Shown: positions 23,601 through 29,335 of the stretch, one piece after another | Position numbering within the stretch: position 1 is the stretch's first letter | Layout: every line of letters begins with the position of its first letter | Source: Choristocarpus tenellus KU-1152 | Taxonomy: Eukaryota; Phaeophyceae | Direction: 5' to 3' | Length of the DNA: 29,398 nucleotides | NCBI GenBank assembly: GCA_964200185.2 | Contig: CAXNAD020000109.1 | Span: 1 to 29,398 of the forward strand | Made by a program: the position numbers and the translations under genes | Notes under the pieces: model-generated | Database searches by the model: none | What the model saw: only the letters and a program-made list of their open reading frames with translations | What the model was told of the DNA's origin: nothing

Positions 23601-26600
23601 AACCTTCCAATCTAACCACCACCTGGTGAGATACTGACAAATCAACATACTGATTTCTACAACTTGTGCTCACATACACAGTGGAGGGATTCAGCTGAAC
23701 GTAGTCGTGTTGACGAACATGTTTGTGTGTTAGGGTTAGGGTTATTGGCACCGATAACTTAGTTTGTGTATGTGTTTTGCATGATTAGGGTTAGGGTTAG
23801 GTGAGTTACACCGACTAATCATTTGTGTACATGAACAGATATAGGCACATTTTTTTGAGGATTAGGGTTAGGGTTAGGGTTAGGGTTAGGGATACATGGA
23901 CAAAATCTATCGACTTCAACGGTAAAGGGCGATCCCCTCAGGGATTGAACCTAGAAAGATATCACACTGAGAGCATTTCTCTTTGCACTGCAGTACTGGT
24001 TCTTCCACAATACTACACTTAGGATAAATGAGTTGTATAATTGATAATATCGTTCAACAAGGGAATCAAGTACAAAACATATGATATATATATATATAAT
24101 ATGACATATGATTATATTGTAATTAACTGCAGTAACAAAAACATTATATTTTTACACAATTGTTGTTTCTGATTAAATGACAAGGTAAGATTATATGTGA
24201 CGATGAGGTAGGGACAAATCAGTAATACACAATCAACTATTATTAGTAATACACAATAAACTATTGTCTTCTCTCAGTGCATACGAACAAATCATGTATA
24301 CATGCTGACAAAATGGTGATTGATAATCACAAATCATGTGTGTATGATAACCAACAAGTGTTGCATTGACAAATTGGGATTTGTTCATCCTTCCCCAACA
24401 CTTCTTTGTACTCAGTACATGATCTATGGTACAAGATTCTTTTTGTTGGGTAGAAATGACTTACACATTTTAGTTTTGTTCTGATTTGTGAAGTGTAAGT
24501 GAGTTCACCATGACAGGTCCAATGTGTGAAATCCTCTCTATAATACACCCCAGAGGTGGTGGTAACTTCATCACTCCTACGAACTATAACCCTAACCCCT
24601 AACCCCTAATTTTATTTTTGATGTAGCTGTACTGTAAAATAGACTTTGAAGTGTTTTATATATATTTTTTTGCACATGGCAATACGAGTACATATGAGTA
24701 CTCTGAGCCCTTAGTTCCTGACCCTAACCCTAAACCTAGACTTTATTTTTTGTAGTCTTGTTCCATTTTTTTATCATTGAAGCAATGTGCAGAGTAAAAA
24801 CTTACTCTCCTCACTTTAGCCCTCACCTTGCCCTTCTGAATACTTATTTTTTATATTTTGCCCTGAAATGCAGGTGTTGGAACAATCACTTGCCTTCCCT
24901 AACCCTAGCCTGATTTATTCTATTTCTGATGTTATTGTTACAATTGTTGTTGATGCTTGGATTTCATTTTATCATTGTGGATTTGTTCTTGGAACTGACT
25001 TCCTCTAGCCCTAACCCTGATACTGCAACCCAGTACAGTATCATGACACCTAGTGATACCCCATCTTTATCCCTACCATTTCATTCTTCTTTTTTTATCA
25101 CTTATTTTTCTCCATACCCTAACCCTAACCCTGAAATGCACTACAAGAGAAGTATCACCTGTATCTCTCTCCTCCAGATCGGACCTTGAAGCGAAACCTA
25201 TAGTACCCACCACCTTTTTTTATTTTATTTTTTTAATTATTTTTTTTGAAAGGTAATAATGGATCGGTTCTCTAGTAGTGAACCAGGAAGTGCTGCAGAC
25301 TTGGCCAGCAGCATGTCCTCGTCAATATCAACCCGGACAAGGATGACAGCAACCGCTGCTGATATGGAACACCCTGAACATGGATTTGGACAGTCTCCAC
25401 CCTGGGAAGATTCTGGGTGGAAAATGATGAGCACAGACCTTGAGGGGCGACGAGATCTGAGGGAGATGATGGCCATGAGTGTTGACCCACCAGGTTGTCA
25501 GGATATTGATGATGCAATTCATGTTCGCAGGTTGCCCAACGGCAATATTGAGGTGGGTATAGGGTTAGGGTTAGGGTTAGGGTTAGGGTTAGGGTAGGAT
25601 TTGTTTTGGTCAAACGTGTCCCAGTAGCCTCGAGTTAGGGTTAGGGTAACTTGTGGAGTCCTCATTCTGGGATTTTATGTTAGTTCTCTTGGAATTTCCT
25701 ATGAACATTTATTTCCTGGGACAGATTTTTATTTTTATTTTTATTTTCAGTTGCCTGTGAACCTGACTCTGTATAGAAGGTAACTGACCTGTTCTGTATG
25801 GATTTATGTCAACCTCCTATCTCTACTCAAATGCTTCAAAATGAAGTTTCCAGGGTGGTCAATTCTTAAGGTTAGAGTTAGGGTTGCTATAGCATGAATA
25901 ATATTTGATAGGGCAGTGGCATGATTAGCACTTGGGTCAGTCGGCCAGGGTTAGGGTTAGGGTTAGGGTAATGTTTGTTGATCAATGGTTAGGGCTAGAG
26001 GTTAGGGTTAGCGTTAATTGTAGTTCTGGTGTATGATAACGTGCCAAGAGCATGGATATGACTGTTGTGAATTCGGTAAATATGCATGTAATTATTGTTC
26101 TTCCATGTTTTTATTGCTGCTAAATATTTCCTTCTGGTGTGAATATTTTTTAGAGATTTTTTTTTCTGTATTGGATATATTTTTTAATACTCTACTGTTT
26201 TGAATATCTGTGTAATTTTTTTTGTTTTCTTCAATTATTTGAGGTGGTTCAATTGTTTCCTTTTAAAAAAAAACTCATTCTGACATGCAGATTAGTTTTG
26301 GTACACCTTTTGTTATTATTACTGTTATTATTGTTGGTAGTATTTTGTTTGGTGTTTGCTAGCTCCTCACTTGCACAACACAACTCAGCACAACTAACTT
26401 TATGTTGTACTAGTAAGTAACAAAGTATGTTTCCAGACAGATGACGTTGTAGAGCAATGAAGCTTGTAGAGCAAGGAAGCTTCAGTGCCGTGGTTGATAA
26501 TGAAAATTTCATAGAAAATGGACATGAACTTTTGCTTGACAATATGTGTTTTAGAATCAAATGGACCAAGGGTAGTCCAGCTAAATGTTTACTCAAGAGT

Positions 26601-27197
26601 TGATGTCACTATTGCAGTATTACTATCTTATTAGGATAATATTATCTTATCTGCCCTAATCCTAACTCTAATCCTGGCAATACTGTCAAGCATATTAATG
26701 TATACTGTGAAGAGTATATATATATTTTTTGTTAAGAGTGTTGACATGAAATTCGCTAGCTGCCACTATGAGAATACTTCAATTTCTCCTGACACACCTT
26801 TCTTAATTTTTTTGAAATATATACTATTAATTGTAGTAATTTACTGTCAGCTGTCACTTTCTTTGTTCAACTACCACGCCTTCTTTTTTTCTTTTTTGTC
26901 ATGTAGTTATATGTTTATTTGGATTATTATTATTATTATTATTGTTATTAATATTATGTCACAGGTGGGTGTTCACATTGCAGATGTCACACGCTTTGTG
27001 CCTGAGGGAAGTGCCCTTGATCGAGAAGCTAGGGTTAGGTCTACCACTGTCTACCTGGTGCACCGGAGGATCGACATGCTACCACCTTTGCTCTCAGGGG
27101 ATGTGTGTTCCCTGCATCAAGGGAGGGACCGATTGGCTGTTTCAGCAATGTGGGAGGTGGAAGAGGATGGATATGGGGGACTAAGGATATCTAAGAG
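5440..27197 (+). CDS. DIS3: DIS3/RRP44 exosome ribonuclease gene, span of visible exons (3' part outside window)
   Basis: Split gene for the catalytic subunit of the RNA exosome. In known members the RNB domain degrades RNA 3' to 5', the PIN domain cuts internally and tethers the enzyme to the exosome core, and two cold-shock domains guide RNA. Nine plus-strand exons encode these parts in family order. Exon boundaries from 7741 onward are phase-consistent GT-AG junctions: 8255/16937 phase 0, 17197/17559 phase 0, 17736/18531 phase 1, 18748/19406, 19504/21722, 21826/25253 and 25552/26965 all phase 0. The diagnostic sequence is the RNB active site [15 protein letters not shown]. The PIN domain plus the N-terminal YLR motif favours DIS3/RRP44 over DIS3L2, which lacks PIN. 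The start codon, the join between the two PIN exons, and everything after 27197 are unresolved. Confidence 0.88.
5611..5756 (+). other. DIS3 intron 1
   Basis: Intron of 146 nt with gtgaga donor and ttgcag acceptor, phase 0. No repeat arrays. It is the smallest intron in the gene. Confidence 0.55.
5757..5957 (+). CDS. DIS3: DIS3 exon 2 candidate, start of PIN domain (3' end uncertain)
   Basis: Acceptor ttgcag ends at 5756 and continues phase 0 from exon 1 across a 146-nt intron. The first residues, [24 protein letters not shown], match the opening of the DIS3 PIN domain (YL-x-PDTNV-x-L-x-x-ID-x-L). The Asp of PDAN is the first metal-binding acidic residue. After about residue 28 the match weakens: this frame stays open to cag/gtgaat at 5957, but the expected VL-x-EVR segment with its catalytic Glu is not visible. 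A neighbouring frame near 5853-5870 reads VVTLDTVL, which resembles the missing strand, so a 1-nt indel or a mis-assigned exon end is possible. The 5' boundary is firmer than the 3' boundary. Confidence 0.6.
6668..6844 (+). pseudogene. Short open frame resembling a transposon protein tail
   Basis: A 58-codon frame between two stops reads [24 protein letters not shown], then SCHCV and later [13 protein letters not shown]. The pattern NP-x-TG-x-x-x-x-VR-x-IVPI-x-x-x-x-x-SCH is reminiscent of the C-terminal tail of hypothetical proteins that often accompany transposases in fungi and algae. The match is from memory of the motif shape only. It has no start codon context and is bounded by stops, so it is probably a relic. 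Confidence 0.25.
7128..7150. repeat. GTTCTA hexamer microsatellite
   Basis: Almost four uninterrupted copies of a 6-bp unit. On the minus strand it gives the Leu-Glu run [10 protein letters not shown], which is an artefact of the repeat. Confidence 0.7.
7741..8255 (+). CDS. DIS3: DIS3 exon, second half of PIN domain
   Basis: A pyrimidine-rich tract ends in ctctcccag at 7740. The frame gives [11 protein letters not shown], then ADPMGL-x8-WWCAERL aligning with the family's NDRN-x-RAIR-x4-WY-x-EHL segment with the Asp kept, then [15 protein letters not shown] aligning with V-x-x-TNDR-x-N-x-x-A with its Asp kept. A Gly-rich insertion of about 25 residues follows, then a helix ([13 protein letters not shown]) and the donor gag/gtgagt at 8256, phase 0. 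The acceptor at 7740 needs phase 1 from the exon before, which does not fit exon 2 ending at 5957; an alternative acceptor at 7775 would fit phase 0. Either that acceptor is used, or exon 2 ends elsewhere, or a small exon between 5.96 and 7.74 kb has been missed. Confidence 0.75.
8972..8987 (+). repeat. Short TTAGGG array
   Basis: About 2.5 telomere-type units on the plus strand inside the large intron. Confidence 0.85.
10958..10987 (+). repeat. TTAGGG array with TTAGGC variants, inside copia relic
   Basis: About five units, the last two TTAGGC-type. It lies between the protease and integrase fragments of the retroelement, so it arose after the element was inserted. Confidence 0.85.
11337..11378 (+). 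repeat. TTAGGG array inside copia relic
   Basis: Seven units including one TTATGG variant, between the protease-side and integrase-core fragments of the relic. Confidence 0.88.
11928..11968. repeat. GGATAT hexamer microsatellite
   Basis: Six or more uninterrupted copies of GGATAT immediately downstream of the copia relic. Confidence 0.85.
11990..12456 (-). pseudogene. hAT-family transposase-like relic
   Basis: The minus-strand frame 12456-12133 reads [17 protein letters not shown] and then [21 protein letters not shown]. This resembles the hAT segment with a helix ending in RF and then an A-x-x-LDPRFK-x-L motif, here degraded to [10 protein letters not shown] shifted frame continues below 12133 with [32 protein letters not shown]. 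No RNase H acidic residues or C-terminal hAT dimerisation motif were found, so the family call is tentative and the copy is broken. Confidence 0.4.
13195..13449 (-). other. Unidentified minus-strand open frame
   Basis: 84 codons reading [37 protein letters not shown] in two short blocks; composition looks protein-like, but I recognise no family. It lies on the same strand as the hAT-like relic and may be another part of that or a different element. Confidence 0.25.
13619..13933 (-). other. Unidentified minus-strand open frame
   Basis: 104 codons with segments such as [20 protein letters not shown] and [21 protein letters not shown] that look like amphipathic helices. No motif is recognised. 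It may be part of a minus-strand transposon relic spanning roughly 12.0-15.1 kb. Confidence 0.25.
14177..14203 (-). repeat. CCCTAA array
   Basis: Four telomere-type units with the C-rich strand on plus, in the large intron. Confidence 0.9.
14785..15108 (-). other. Unidentified minus-strand open frame
   Basis: 107 codons with segments [20 protein letters not shown] and [18 protein letters not shown]. The opposite strand is also open over this stretch, so chance is possible. No domain is recognised; a retroelement gag or protease fragment would be one guess. Confidence 0.2.
15275..15290 (+). repeat. Short TTAGGG array
   Basis: About 2.5 units in the large intron. Confidence 0.8.
16937..17197 (+). 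CDS. DIS3: DIS3 exon, first cold-shock domain (N-terminal part)
   Basis: Acceptor ccctacag ends at 16936, phase 0. A polar, Ser/Gly-rich start (about 30 residues) is followed by [23 protein letters not shown] and a beta-rich stretch with EGVVVVGG. This matches the start of DIS3 cold-shock domain 1 (HL-x5-L-x-x-G-x-x-x-G-x-x-x-QG-x-L). The donor is gtgaag/gtgagc after 17197, phase 0. The domain guides RNA toward the RNB channel. The upstream partner appears to be the exon ending at 8255, 8.7 kb away. The sequence gtgaaggtg at this donor recurs at the next acceptor. Confidence 0.85.
17198..17558 (+). other. DIS3 intron within cold-shock domain 1, flanked by 9-bp direct repeat
   Basis: 361-nt intron, T-rich, with donor gtgagc. 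The 9-mer gtgaaggtg spans both junctions (17192-17200 and 17553-17561), so the excised segment behaves like an insertion with a target-site duplication. It contains an 8-bp microsatellite (tcattata, 17346-17374). Confidence 0.8.
17346..17374. repeat. 8-bp microsatellite TCATTATA
   Basis: More than three uninterrupted units inside the 361-nt intron. Confidence 0.8.
17559..17736 (+). CDS. DIS3: DIS3 exon, first cold-shock domain (C-terminal part)
   Basis: The exon continues in phase 0 from 17197. It reads [25 protein letters not shown] followed by W-x-PP, matching the highly conserved LNRA-x-x-GD-x-VAVELLP-x-x-x-W-x-x-P of DIS3. An acidic stretch (EDEEGTG) follows, typical of the variable loop between the two cold-shock domains. 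The donor is ggtg/gtgagt after 17736, phase 1. This phase is exactly completed by the first two bases of the next exon. Confidence 0.88.
17737..18530 (+). other. DIS3 intron between the two cold-shock exon groups
   Basis: 794-nt phase-1 intron with gtgagt donor and gtgctcag acceptor. It holds two short CCCTAA tracts (17946-17960 and 18475-18486), the second about 45 nt before the acceptor. Nothing coding is recognised. Confidence 0.8.
18531..18748 (+). CDS. DIS3: DIS3 exon, second cold-shock domain (N-terminal part)
   Basis: Acceptor gtgctcag ends at 18530; the exon starts with gt, completing the phase-1 Gly codon. After a Pro/Gly-rich lead come [18 protein letters not shown] and, after an insertion, [13 protein letters not shown]. 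These match the family motifs PT-x-RVVGI-x-x-x-NWRPY and D-x-RIP-x-IRI-x-TRQ. The donor is gagacag/gtgagg after 18748, phase 0. A TTAGGG array starts 8 nt into the following intron; read through in frame it would encode an Arg-Val repeat, which is not real protein. Confidence 0.9.
18757..18804 (+). repeat. TTAGGG array next to a 5' splice site
   Basis: Eight perfect telomere-type units starting 8 nt into the intron. It is the longest such array in the window. Confidence 0.95.
19003..19018 (+). repeat. Short TTAGGG array
   Basis: About 2.5 units in the same intron as the 18757 array. Confidence 0.8.
19406..19504 (+). CDS. DIS3: DIS3 exon, end of second cold-shock domain
   Basis: Acceptor taaattcag ends at 19405, phase 0. 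The 33 codons read [14 protein letters not shown], then [16 protein letters not shown], matching the nearly invariant L-x-x-KRIVV-x-ID-x-WP-x-x-x-x-YP-x-GH-x-VR-x-LG-x-x-GE of DIS3. The donor is gggag/gtgagt after 19504, phase 0. An 11-bp minisatellite begins within 10 nt of the exon end. Confidence 0.92.
19515..19788. repeat. 11-bp minisatellite (AGTACCAACAA) with 168-bp higher-order copy
   Basis: More than 15 variant units of an 11-mer. A non-repeat insert of about 60 bp beginning agtaccagcagagtagtac occurs twice, at 19553 and 19721, showing a 168-bp duplication of the whole block. Confidence 0.9.
20117..20148 (+). repeat. TTAGGG array
   Basis: About five perfect units; a further short array is at about 20377-20390. 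Confidence 0.9.
20680..20721. repeat. 21-bp perfect tandem duplication
   Basis: The unit ctaatcttcttgattgtggt plus t occurs twice in a row. Confidence 0.9.
21200..21248. repeat. 7-bp microsatellite TTACATC
   Basis: Six or so units with small variants, including ttatatc and ttacacc. Confidence 0.75.
21328..21356 (+). repeat. TTGGGG tract
   Basis: Four hexamer units of the TTAGGG variant TTGGGG, followed within 4 nt by ttaaccctaac in the opposite polarity. Confidence 0.75.
21573..21721. repeat. Minisatellite of about 30-bp units ending at a 3' splice site
   Basis: Five units built from tctaacttatcattgcattg followed by aattgaa. The last unit ends gaattgaatcag, whose AG is the acceptor of the exon at 21722, so the splice site is formed by, or abuts, the repeat. 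Confidence 0.85.
21722..21826 (+). CDS. DIS3: DIS3 exon, linker before RNB domain
   Basis: Acceptor ttgaatcag ends at 21721, phase 0. The 35 codons read [13 protein letters not shown] and later [15 protein letters not shown]. They match the linker that follows cold-shock domain 2 (A-x-TEALLLEHDV with F-x-x-x-VL-x-x-LP). The donor is cctaag/gtaaaa after 21826, phase 0. The acceptor lies at the end of a minisatellite of about 30-bp units. Short exons of this kind are recognised mainly by position and phase, so confidence is slightly below that of the RNB exons. Confidence 0.8.
21856..22096. repeat. Diverged tandem duplication, about 134-bp period
   Basis: Segment 21856-21972 resembles 21990-22096: both begin gagttggta, contain gttgttattg and end with a tattgagata-like block and ttccac, separated by a G-rich spacer. 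Confidence 0.75.
22693..22787. repeat. 37-bp perfect direct repeat, 58-bp period
   Basis: 22693-22729 and 22751-22787 are identical, beginning atatatgtgttttttatg and ending cccagtagact. Confidence 0.92.
22806..22831 (+). repeat. TTAGGG array
   Basis: About four units, 19 bp after the 37-bp direct repeat. Confidence 0.9.
23068..23098. repeat. TTAGGG array meeting an inverted CCCTAA unit
   Basis: Three and a half TTAGGG units run directly into aaccctaa, forming a small head-to-head junction. Confidence 0.85.
23484..23497. repeat. 14-bp perfect palindrome AGGAGTTAACTCCT
   Basis: Perfect palindrome located 8 nt upstream of the 11-bp minisatellite. Confidence 0.8.
23505..23560. repeat. 11-bp minisatellite TGTATCCCAAA
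   Basis: Five tandem units with single-base variants. Confidence 0.9.
23730..23891 (+). repeat. Cluster of three TTAGGG arrays
   Basis: Arrays at 23730-23744, 23785-23801 and 23862-23891 lie 40-60 bp apart. The spacers between them share tttgtgta and caccga words, suggesting local duplication. Confidence 0.85.
24221..24265. repeat. 21-bp tandem duplication
   Basis: agtaatacacaat-x-aactatt occurs at 24221 and 24245 with one mismatch. Confidence 0.85.
25253..25552 (+). CDS. DIS3: DIS3 exon, start of RNB catalytic domain
   Basis: A T-rich tract and gaaag end at 25252; the exon starts gtaataatg in phase 0. A Ser/Gly/Met-rich lead of about 50 residues precedes [24 protein letters not shown], then LPNGNIE. 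The first part matches RKDLRD-x-x-x-CSVDPPGC-x-DIDDAL of DIS3. All four active-site aspartates that hold the catalytic magnesium ions in the RNase II/RNB family are present (one in SVDPPGC, three in DIDD), so the exoribonuclease site looks intact. The donor is tattgag/gtgggt after 25552, phase 0. The Ser-rich lead is longer than in yeast or human and could be partly species-specific. Confidence 0.93.
25560..25595 (+). repeat. TTAGGG array next to a 5' splice site
   Basis: Six units beginning 8 nt after the exon end at 25552. Confidence 0.95.
25947..25969 (+). repeat. TTAGGG array
   Basis: About four units in the RNB intron. Confidence 0.88.
26965..27197 (+). CDS. DIS3: DIS3 exon, RNB domain continued
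   Basis: Acceptor atgtcacag ends at 26964, phase 0. The frame reads [22 protein letters not shown], then [36 protein letters not shown] and RISKR. This is one of the most conserved parts of the RNB fold ([13 protein letters not shown]-x-PG-x-ALD, RIDMLP-x-LL, CSL-x-x-x-x-DR-x-AFS-x-IWE). The likely donor is aagag/gtgtga after 27197, leaving phase 2; reading on meets a stop 27 nt later. The next expected segment (SVI-x-SR-x-x-x-x-Y-x-x-AQ) is not found in the remaining 2.2 kb, so the following exon is probably outside the window. Confidence 0.93.
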
Positions 27198-27361
27198 GTG
27201 TGATAAGAAGTGGTGCTGAAATGAAGTGGGATAGAGCTAAGACCCTAACCTTGAGCCTAAGCCTCAGTCAATTTCAGCAATACCTGTTATTGTAATATAA
27301 TTTTTCCCTGGTATTAGCAGTGATCACATCAATTTGATCATCGCATCAATGTTATTTTATT

Positions 27362-27411
27362 ATTATGCCCTCTGACATTTTGCAGATGTGTCAGGGGGAA
27401 ACCAATGAAAA
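27362..27411. repeat. Palindromic dispersed repeat, copy 2
   Basis: The hairpin ccctctgaca (27368-27377) / tgtcaggggg (27389-27398) with flanks matches the reverse complement of 3699-3754. Confidence 0.6.
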
Positions 27412-29311
27412 GACAATATTTGACAGTGGTGAAGTAACTGATTAGTGGTTTCCACGCAATGTCCTATGGTATTCTTATGTTTAGGACATTTTATATACAC
27501 AGATTGAAAGTATCTTAGAGGGTACGAGTTTTGCCCTGTTTGTCCATTTGGGGCTTGGCTTCCTATGGAGTACTTGTATGACATCTTCCTATTACAAATG
27601 TTTCGGAGTAGGTAAATGTGTACGTCATGAAAAGGTGTGTCCGTATTAAGGATATTGACAATTCCTAACTAATAGAACAGTCAAGACCACATCAAAATCG
27701 CAACATTGGATTTTGTCCCCGAAATGGACGCGACTCTACCCTCTAAGATACTTTGGCTCATATGGAGCAACGAATGATGGGATGACTGAATGCTGGGGAA
27801 ATGACAAAATTCGTTGCTACCCGTATTGTGTAAAATATATCAAGACTGAATGAGGCCCAACCCACCAGAAAAACGAAAGCCATGCAAGGAGCAAGTAGTT
27901 GTTAATGAGAAGAACTTTTACAAACACTATTTCATGTATGTTATCGTGCAGTATGTAGTGCCTCTTGTATTTTTTTTATCATTTCTGCACCGTCTATCTA
28001 TTGTTATCCATCTTTGTACTTTTTTTAGTCTGGGACTAGGAACCTAGATGAACTCTAATCAGCCCCGATCCGTTGTCAGGGGCACCACACATTATGCAAT
28101 AATTATGAATTCACTGTCAGCTCTTGTTAGCTATGACAATTTGCACTGCCCCCTGTGCGTGCATTGCATTATTTCTTACCCATTGGGTTCAGTCAACCTA
28201 TCGCTTCGTCATTGATCCACCTCCTTGGTCAAATCTGATGCAGCACTTTCTCAACAGGTTCCAGGCAATGTGAAGCCTTGTTACCACAGTTAAGGGTTTC
28301 CGCAATTATTTTCTTTGTGATTTAGCGACAAGACAGGAGGGTGCCTGTACTCTTCTGTTGTGCTTGCCACGTGGTCAATCAATGCTTCTTTTTCCCTAGA
28401 AATAGTTTTTGATCAAACCGATTGGAACCCGTTCATTCCTTTTTTTTAGCAGAACTTGGGAGTGAAGCCACCTACAAAGATGTGGTCGATTCTGGCCCTT
28501 TCTAGTTTCAACGCATTTTCTAATCCTGTGCAATACACCCCACACCCTGAGATGCAGTCAATCCCTCCTGGGAGTGTGTGGCTGCAGCAGAGAAGACTAT
28601 TAGCAGTGAAGAAGGTGGTAGGCGAAAAGGGTCCTGTAGAATGCTCTACTCAAAACACAATAATCTACACAAGGCAGTGATAGGGACCCTTAAAACTTAA
28701 GAAGACCCTCCTCCCGTTAGTTGTTGTTTACCTGAGCTGGTAGGCCTGCGAGGAGGACGCTCGAAAAACATCCGACAACAGCAGGATTGGAATCTGCGTG
28801 CAGTAACTGGTATTCATTTATTCAATCCATTTTTACAGCATTCAGAAAAGAATATACGGTACACCTAGGGTACAGAACTGGGTCATTTTCCCAACTTCCA
28901 AATCTACTGAAATATCTTCTTGTAGAAGAAATGGGCATGGGGGATGGTGACCGTTGGATTCCTCGTGGAAAATGGGGCAGGCAGGACCTTTCAATTTTTC
29001 CAACCGGCCAACCACAACCACTACGAGGAGAGAAAGACGAAACTTGCACAGAGAGACATCCCATTCGCCAGCTCTCACCCACGTTGTTCGATCGAATGTG
29101 GGTTTTTTATTATATATAATATATAATGTGGGTTTTCTACTCGCCCACAATATTTTAGGGTGAAGCATTGAATTATTGTTTTATTATCCCAAAGATTGTA
29201 CAGAACGAGATTTCTTATTTGGGTGTCAACTTGCATTTCTGTAGTGGTTAGGTTTGCAATAAAAACTACCACACATTGTCCCACTTTAAACTAAAGAATC
29301 AAAGTATCTTG

Positions 29312-29335
29312 AGGGGGGGGGGGGGGAAGGGGGGG
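29312..29335. repeat. Long G homopolymer tract
   Basis: A run of about 15 G, then aa, then 7 more G. Length in such tracts is prone to sequencing error. Confidence 0.85.

Larger units (their letters stand above)
21827..25252 (+). other. Large DIS3 intron before the RNB domain, flanked by 7-bp direct repeat
   Basis: 3426-nt phase-0 intron with donor gtaaaa and a T-rich acceptor. The 7-mer aaggtaa spans both junctions (21824-21830 and 25250-25256). It carries a diverged tandem duplication, two 37-bp perfect copies, an 11-bp minisatellite and many telomere-type arrays in both orientations. No coding sequence is recognised. Confidence 0.8.
25553..26964 (+). other. DIS3 intron within RNB domain, flanked by 8-bp direct repeat
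   Basis: 1412-nt phase-0 intron. AGGTGGGT spans both junctions (25551-25558 and 26963-26970). It opens with a six-unit TTAGGG array at 25560 and has further arrays near 25634, 25868, 25947 and 26000. Its 3' end is A/T-rich with an ATT run before the acceptor. The minus-strand frame 26249-26596 shows no recognised family. Confidence 0.88.

Noticed and set aside
25559-25597. Gly-Leu repeat at the end of the RNB exon frame
   Set aside because: Read-through of the TTAGGG array after the donor at 25553; the alignment resumes at 26965.
28453-28680. Open frame after ttttttttag, considered as the next DIS3 exon
   Set aside because: It needs phase 0, but the previous exon ends in phase 2; the compatible frame stops within 5 codons, and the peptide does not resemble RNB.
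28822-29168. Overlapping open frames on both strands near the window end
   Set aside because: All of similar length, mutually overlapping and without recognisable motifs; probably chance openings.
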